From Ditylenchus dipsaci (taxonomy: Eukaryota; Nematoda; Chromadorea; Rhabditida; Anguinidae), in NCBI GenBank assembly GCA_004194705.1, contig SADC01000350.1, forward strand, positions 975,738 through 1,039,737: a stretch of 64,000 nt of DNA, given 5' to 3'. This document shows, in pieces, positions 59,401 through 64,000 of this stretch (the first letter of the stretch is position 1; each line of letters begins with the position of its first letter). A program made the position numbers and the translations under genes. The notes under the pieces are model-generated. The model saw only the letters and a list, made by a program, of their open reading frames with translations, made no database searches and was not told the origin of the DNA.

Positions 59401-59586
59401 TGAAGTACCGAATCGCATTCATTGCGGCTTTGGTGATGTCGAATATTTTTTGCTTACTGATGGGTGCCTTCGACTCAGTCACTGAGAGCAGCTGAAAACC
59501 AAAAGTCATAGCAACCAAATAGCTTTCTTAAAAATATAGAAAATCCATACCGCCTTGTTGAAAGTGATCATTACTTCGGAATCCAT
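53443..59586 (-). CDS. SCAF4/8: SCAF4/SCAF8-like factor (CID + RS region + RRM)
   Basis: Exons, 5' to 3': 59586-59551, 59491-59363, 59300-59142, 59047-58949, 58370-58219, 58129-57908, 57461-~57375, 57291-57110, 57053-56954, 56133-56054, 55986-55643, 54846-54635, 53828-53661, ~53616-53443; more 3' exons are likely. SCAF4/8 bind the phosphorylated C-terminal tail of RNA polymerase II and prevent premature polyadenylation. Exons 1-4 form the CTD-interacting domain (~140 aa): KAPISKQKIFDITKAAMNAI, YFKHVVLAIEKFL, LSGLYVMDSILRQAKKQY, DVFAPRFAVNLQNTF, VRVINLWQANEIFKDEVI. Exon 6 is a helical segment. Exons 10-11 are Arg/Ser-rich (SRDQDRSGRKRERSR). Exon 12 is the RRM: TLWFGKIPSNCSETDIREAV and INIVAPRGCAYVTM, the family's PPRGCAY-type RNP1. 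Exon 13 carries DYWDSSRGIAQIPFSKLPE, the conserved YWD..LG..YIPW region after the RRM. Exons 1-4 are flawless. Exons 8, 11, 13 and 14 each need an added base to keep frame. Introns hold at least five repeat elements. Confidence 0.93.
54012..54467. mobile_element. Inverted-repeat element, TACAGTCGACTCTC family, word ATAGTGATCACC
   Basis: Tips TACAGTCGACTCTCTCCATA and complement. Arms of ~200 bases (AGGGTCCGACACTTTTTTGA, CTTTTGCCAGTTGTCTTCGG) pair around a short centre with another TATAGTGATCACC. It lies in an SCAF4/8-like intron. Confidence 0.88.
55186..55558. mobile_element. Degenerate member of the TACAGTCGACTCTC family
   Basis: TCGAGCTTCGATAACCCGGT at the left and TTTCGGATAATCGAGAGATA...CTGTAGT at the right, with CAAGTTCGTTTCGG / CGGAACGAACTTGA arms. 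The word here is CGATAATCGAG-like. Confidence 0.5.
56346..56594. mobile_element. MITE, word GTCGGTTTATTAG
   Basis: Tips ACCGTATTCTCTCTAATAGG and complement. The left palindrome is CCGACATGTCGG, and the right side has GTGTCGGTTTATTAGG and GTGTCGGCCTATTAGAG. The interior (TTTTCGGGTG, GCGGAATCGATAGAGCTCGT) matches 19921-20172. Confidence 0.88.
57517..57845. mobile_element. Non-autonomous TA-flanked element with CAGGGTGGCGCG tip
   Basis: It starts CAGGGTGGCGCGAGAAAC after a TA. Arms (57535-57640 and 57735-57845) pair through TGGCCGCAACTTTTGTTCTG / CAGAACTAAAAATAACGGCC and TGAGCCCCAATTTATTTGGT / reverse. The tip matches that of the decayed mariner at 18641. Confidence 0.7.
58681..58932. mobile_element. 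MITE, word GGCGCTTATTAGAG, reversed orientation
   Basis: Tips CGTATTTTCTCTATTAAGCG and CGCTTATTAGAGAGAATACG, with the CGCCCCGAGGCGC palindrome at the right. The interior has the arms AGCTCTGTAAAAAGTTCCCG and TGCCTGTCAGA-type reverse, shared with 22240-22330. Confidence 0.82.
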
Positions 59587-59984
59587 TATTGGTTGAGATG
59601 TTTTTACTCGAGGCAAATTCCCGATAGGGAGTGTGGATGTATGGACGAGATCTTCCTATAACAAAATTGAAGGAATTTTGTACAAAGTGACCAACATATC
59701 GAAAGTACAATTAAGAAACAACATGGATTTATTTGGAAAATGCTTATCTCTTGGCAGGTATTTGAATAAAATAAGTTAAATATTGTAAACAGACATTCTC
59801 TTTGGGATGAAAGCTCTTTCATATATCATTGGGTAAGTTTCACTTATAGATCAGGGATAGCTAGGAACCCCAAAGGGATAGCTCGAACACTAATCGCAAT
59901 CAGAATTAAAAAACACCCGAGATGGGAAAAAATCGTAGCAACAACTTTTCGGAAACTAACTCAATGATTTTTCGAAAAATCATT

Positions 59985-61515
59985 CACGAAATTAACACGG
60001 GAAAGTCGGATCGTAACTTTTGTTTATTCTGGTGCAGTTTTTCACGCTGATCATTTTTGTGTAAGGGAGTATGTGTGTTTGCTAGTCATGAAGTGACCCA
60101 ATAACCGCTTTTTAATTGACGACCATTTCAGGAAAGTTGAGGTATACACTCAAAAATTACAGGAGAAGAAGTAAAACCAGCTGTTATCCTGGTACTGAAG
60201 TTTGAAGGGCACTTTGTTCAGCTTACTTCAGTCGACTTTTCAATGAAAAATTTTTGCTGGCAATATACCAAAATGCTCAGCGTGAAAAAGGCGACAGAAC
60301 TAGTGCAAGATTCGCAAGGCAAGGACATTAACAGAAAATAAAAGTATAACGTGATAGAGCACAAAAAACTGCATCAGCTACCACTATTAGATCACCAGTG
60401 TTGCTGTGTTTTCCCTCTTTTTGAGAAGATTGAAGAAGTGGCCTGGCAGCGAGGTCATAAATGGACGATTCTGGCTTAATTTTATTGAGCTTGGAATCAA
60501 TGTTTTTGAACACGATATTGGTGCAAGTTGTATATCTTTGGCGAGTCTTTACATCTTCACGGTATCTGAATCTTAAAAAATGTGTCGATTTCAGGCCCAT
60601 TGAAATTGAGCCAGAATCGTCCAATTATGACCTCGCTACTTGGCCACTTCTTCAATCCTGTCAAAAAGAGAGAAAACGCAGTAACACTTGTGATCTAATG
60701 GTGGTAGCTGATGCAGTTTTTGTGCTCTATCACGTGTTATCTTAATTTTCAGTGAATGCACTACGAAATTTTGAGAAAATTACGAAAATTAGTCCATAAC
60801 CATCTGAATTTTTGTCCAAAAGCCCCGGTTCTAGGTACGGTTTTGATGTCAAATTGTTTGGCATGAATATTGTGATATTTTCGGGTTGTCTTGTGAGTCC
60901 TTGCACTAGTTCTGTTGCGTTTTTCCTGCTGATCATTTTGGTATATTGGAAACCAAAAAATGTTGAAGAAAGTCGGCCATAAATAGGCCAAACCAAATAC
61001 CCTTCAAATTTCCACACCAAGAAAACAGCTGGTTTTACCTCTTCTCCTGTAATTTATGAGTGATTTTTATTGAATTTTCGTGTTGGTTTTTGCCTATCTT
61101 GTAGCTGTTGAATCTCTCTACAAGTATTGACCAAGCATTAAGCAGTTATACACAGCTACGACATTCTTTCGAGCAGCTTTGAGTGTAAATTTACCTTCTG
61201 AGAAAATGGTGGACCTGTGCGTTGGATGCTGTTCTCCGAGTGCTTTTGTACATATAAAGCTCACATAATCTCATTCGGAAGAGCAGATTCTGGCGGTTTT
61301 TTGAGATACTTCATGCAAACATGCAGCTTGGAGGCAAGCAATTTCTGCCCATCGGGAGAGTCCTCGACTTTCCTGAAATGGTCGTCAATTTAAAAGCGGT
61401 TATTGGGTCACTTCATGACTAGCACACACCCATACTCCCATATACCAAAATGATCTACGTGAAAAACTATACCAGAATAAACAAAAGTTACGATCCGACT
61501 TTCCCGTGTTAAGAA
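59985..61515. mobile_element. Three concentric inverted repeats (1.5 kb)
   Basis: Outer arms: about 59998-60135 against 61370-61510 (GGAAAGTCGGATCGTAACTT..., AAGTGACCCAATAACCGC). Middle arms: about 60150-60320 against 60890-61070 (TTACAGGAGAAGAAGTAAAA..., CAGAACTAGTGCAAG). Inner arms: 60338-60480 against 60605-60745 (CGTGATAGAGCACAAAAAAC..., GAATCGTCCA). Each pair has its own divergence. The element lies between SCAF4/8-like and the Disabled-like gene. No transposase is visible. Confidence 0.8.
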
Positions 61516-61765
61516 TATAGGAAAAAATTCCCTATTTCTGGGATTTCAACCGCAGCGAAAATTCCTAAAAAGAGATTTCTGTCTAAAGCCAAGGTAACCT
61601 CCATTTTGTCACGAACAGGAAAGAAAAGGGTCAGCGAGAGAGAAAAAAGTGTCGTCGTGCACAAATTCTAACACGTCCAGAGCCGCATAATTTCCACGTA
61701 GACTACCGTAGACCATGCATATAGCGTATATCTGATAAGATTGTAGATATAAAGGAGGTGCGTGG

Positions 61766-62315
61766 ACGTTTCACCTAAAATACGCAAATGCGTATTTTTG
61801 GTGAAACGTTTCACCAAAAATACGCATATGCGCATTTTTGGTGAAACGTTCAAAAACAACAGGGGGGACCAAGGCAGTTTTTTTACGTTTTTTTTCGAAA
61901 ATTTTTAGATTGTGTCCGAACCATCTCAAACCACCCACAATCACCCCAAACACCGAAATCATATTGTATCAGATCAGTATTGATACAACTTTTGGGTTTT
62001 ACCTGCATGCCTTCGGCAGGCACCCTAATTCAATAGGAAGCTCCTTTGGGGCACATGGTCCGGGATAAGGGCTGACCCTTTCGGGGTACATGGTCCGGGA
62101 TAAGGGCTGATCCTTCGAAATGCTTAAAACCTGTTTCAGAAAAAATTGGCTGTGTGATAGGATGTGTGACTCATGTGATAAGCTGCGTGACTTTTGTAAA
62201 ATCAATCTAAAAATTTTCGAAAAAAACGTAAAAAAAAAACTACCTTGGTCCCCCTGTTGCTTTTGAACGTTTCACCAAAAATACGCAAATGCGTATTTTT
62301 GGTGAAACGTCCCTT
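61766..62315. mobile_element. Inverted-repeat element with GGTGAAACGTTTCACC ends
   Basis: Both ends carry the palindromic word ACGTTTCACC(A)AAAATACGC and its complement, followed by the AACAACAGGGGGGACCAAGG module and a TTTTTTACG...CGAAAATTTTTAGAT segment in mirrored order. The centre has two copies of GGGGTACATGGTCCGGGATA or close variants. Non-coding. Confidence 0.85.
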
Positions 62316-62510
62316 TACCATAAAAGACTGTTGTAATCATAGACCTAAGATTATGCCCTGCATCATCATCTGCCTGTATGTGCATTTATAGACGTAAGGT
62401 AGCGCGAGCAAATAATGTCCATGTCCGCAACAAACACGCACGATCAGATCAATCTGTAAAATACCGTAAAAAAGTCGGCACAAGGTTTAGGAACATAAGA
62501 ACCAAACAAT

Positions 62511-62516
62511 TTTATT
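62511..62516 (-). terminator. Polyadenylation signal of the Disabled-like gene
   Basis: AATAAA on the minus strand, about 85 bases beyond the possible last stop at 62601-62603. Confidence 0.65.
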
Positions 62517-62600
62517 GTAAAATAGACAACTTAGGCAATCAATTATAGTGTCTTATAGATATTAATAAGAGCATCGTCCAGTGAATTCTTTTTTTTAGGC

Positions 62601-64000
62601 TCACTCCACTTTGGGCAGGTCAATTCTAAAGACATCTGATAGAAAAACGTCAAAAAATCTAAAAAGCTTACGAGGTGGTTTTTACAGAGCGATATCCACG
62701 TGAAATTTCACAGGACGTTTCATTGCCGTTCCTCTCTCCCAAAAGATGCATTTCCAACTTGATGCTTATCATGTTCTGAACATTCAAAATAGAGTCGATT
62801 GGAACAGATGACAGGATTTGCTGCTCAAAGCGCTGCAAGCGGTCCGTCTGATTGCAGTGCATTTCAAGGTCCACATCGAAAAGTTCAGATCTGTTTGAGC
62901 AATCCTCCGGCATAGACGGGATGCATTGGAGCTGATCGCAGCCTAGGCCCAAACACTGCACATCGGATTCTAAGTCGAGAAGATCGGCTACAGCAACACC
63001 ATCTTCAATATGAAAGCCTTTTACAGATTCCTTAACAGAAATAGATTATAATAAAACATTGCAGAGCAAAGCAAGGATTACCCGTTCAGCGATGGATTGC
63101 TCCATTTAGCCTCTTCCAACTCCTGCGTCTTCATCTCGAAAACAACTTGGAACATGTCACGAATCGAAAGAACGGCATGATCAGCAGTCTGAGTTGTCTT
63201 GATAGCGTAGAACTTGTACTTCTGTTCAGGAGACACTGCAACAAAGCTGAAAGCTCGAGCATCTGTCATGTCACGTGTCACAAACGAGATTTTGGTCACA
63301 GGAAATTCTTCGTAGACGGTCTGCAAAACAAATATAAAGAGATCATTTTGAAAAATAGCCCAGTTACCCCTGTTTTGTCATAATTGATTCGGAGGCCTTT
63401 GATTGAGACGTTGAGTATGACACGCTGCTTATGCTGTCCACTGGATATGACACTAGACTTAACAATACGCATAGCTTCCACACACATTTCATCCCCGCGA
63501 GCTTCAGCCACTTCACGTTCTCCAATCAGTGTGCCCTTGAAATTGACTCCAGCACCGTGAAAACGAAATGGATCACTGTATGCATGGCATCAGCTAAAAA
63601 TACACCCTGTACATCTTAATTTTTTTTTCTAAACTAAAGGATGCCAACCCTGCAAGAAGAACTTCATCCAGTCCTTGCCTTTGATCGATTTCTTCTTCAG
63701 CTTGCTTAATTCCACTTGACAGTTCGCCCAGGAGAAGCCTTGATGATTGAAATTGGAGAGTCAATGCTTGCAGAGTCAAAAGAGTTGTCTTCAATGGCTT
63801 TTGAGTGCTGCGGAAACATATTGAAATAGGCTGCAAGCAAAAGTAAATCAGACATCAAGTTTTTGTGAACATAACAGTGATATGAAAAATAGTGAGTGAA
63901 ATTGAGCCTTGATTTGAGTTATTATTCGATTCATACAGTGATAATCCACCAGACAGCTCAATTTCATCTGGTTTAGCTACTTGAGACAAAAAAATTGATG
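62601..64000 (-). CDS. Dab: Disabled (DAB1/2)-like adaptor with PTB domain, 5' end outside the window
   Basis: Exons: about 64000-63900 ([12 protein letters not shown]...), 63830-63649, 63575-63368, 63320-63082, 63030-62672 and possibly a last piece ending SIDLPKVE with a stop at 62601; otherwise the stop is at 62668-62670. Disabled proteins bind NPxY motifs in lipoprotein-receptor tails and phosphoinositides at the membrane, working in endocytosis and signalling. The PTB domain is clear: [57 protein letters not shown], then [38 protein letters not shown] and [11 protein letters not shown]. The exon at 63030 has a typical VADLLDLES segment and an acidic, cysteine-bearing tail without further domains. 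Exon 63830-63649 shows a frame switch (ASPGRTVK to [16 protein letters not shown]), and the 63320 exon ends one base out of phase. Both fit a missing base. Confidence 0.9.

Overview
This is a nuclear segment of an invertebrate animal genome. Genes are split by introns with GT...AG ends, several genes end at AATAAA signals, and the products are animal-specific: a Disabled-type adaptor, an SCAF4/8-type RNA polymerase II CTD-binding splicing factor, a ZIP zinc transporter, a DM9-repeat protein, ribokinase and ribosomal protein S13. I cannot fix the phylum. The DNA is AT-rich, and most of it is transposon-derived sequence, often nested.

Layout. 1-4.1 kb: a DM9-repeat gene inside a large inverted repeat. 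4.1-7.5 kb: repeats. 7.5-11 kb: a complete Mutator-like (MULE) transposon with FLYWCH, DDE transposase and OTU-protease domains and a 9-bp target duplication. 11-14 kb: inverted-repeat elements and one unidentified terminal exon. 14.1-17.65 kb: an intact six-exon ZIP transporter, minus strand. 18.6-19.8 kb: a decayed mariner. 21.5-30.1 kb: an intact five-exon gene for an unrecognised 348-aa membrane protein, minus strand. Its large introns hold many elements, including one that carries a broken intron-containing RPS13 copy. 31-38 kb: repeats and a weak coding-like patch. 38.3-42.3 kb: ribokinase, plus strand, with several frame breaks. 42.6-50 kb: repeats and orphan exons. 51.2 kb: a 17-base assembly gap. 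53.4-59.6 kb: the SCAF4/8-like gene, minus strand. 60-62.3 kb: nested inverted repeats. 62.6-64 kb: a Disabled-like adaptor, minus strand, running off the right edge.

Two patterns cut across the window. First, families of short inverted-repeat elements share their outermost bases but differ in an internal word, which is repeated coherently within each element. Second, at least ten frame breaks in otherwise well-conserved exons are nearly all single missing bases, which suggests assembly indel errors rather than widespread gene death. Exon joins were worked out by hand from splice sites and reading frame; there was no transcript or database evidence.
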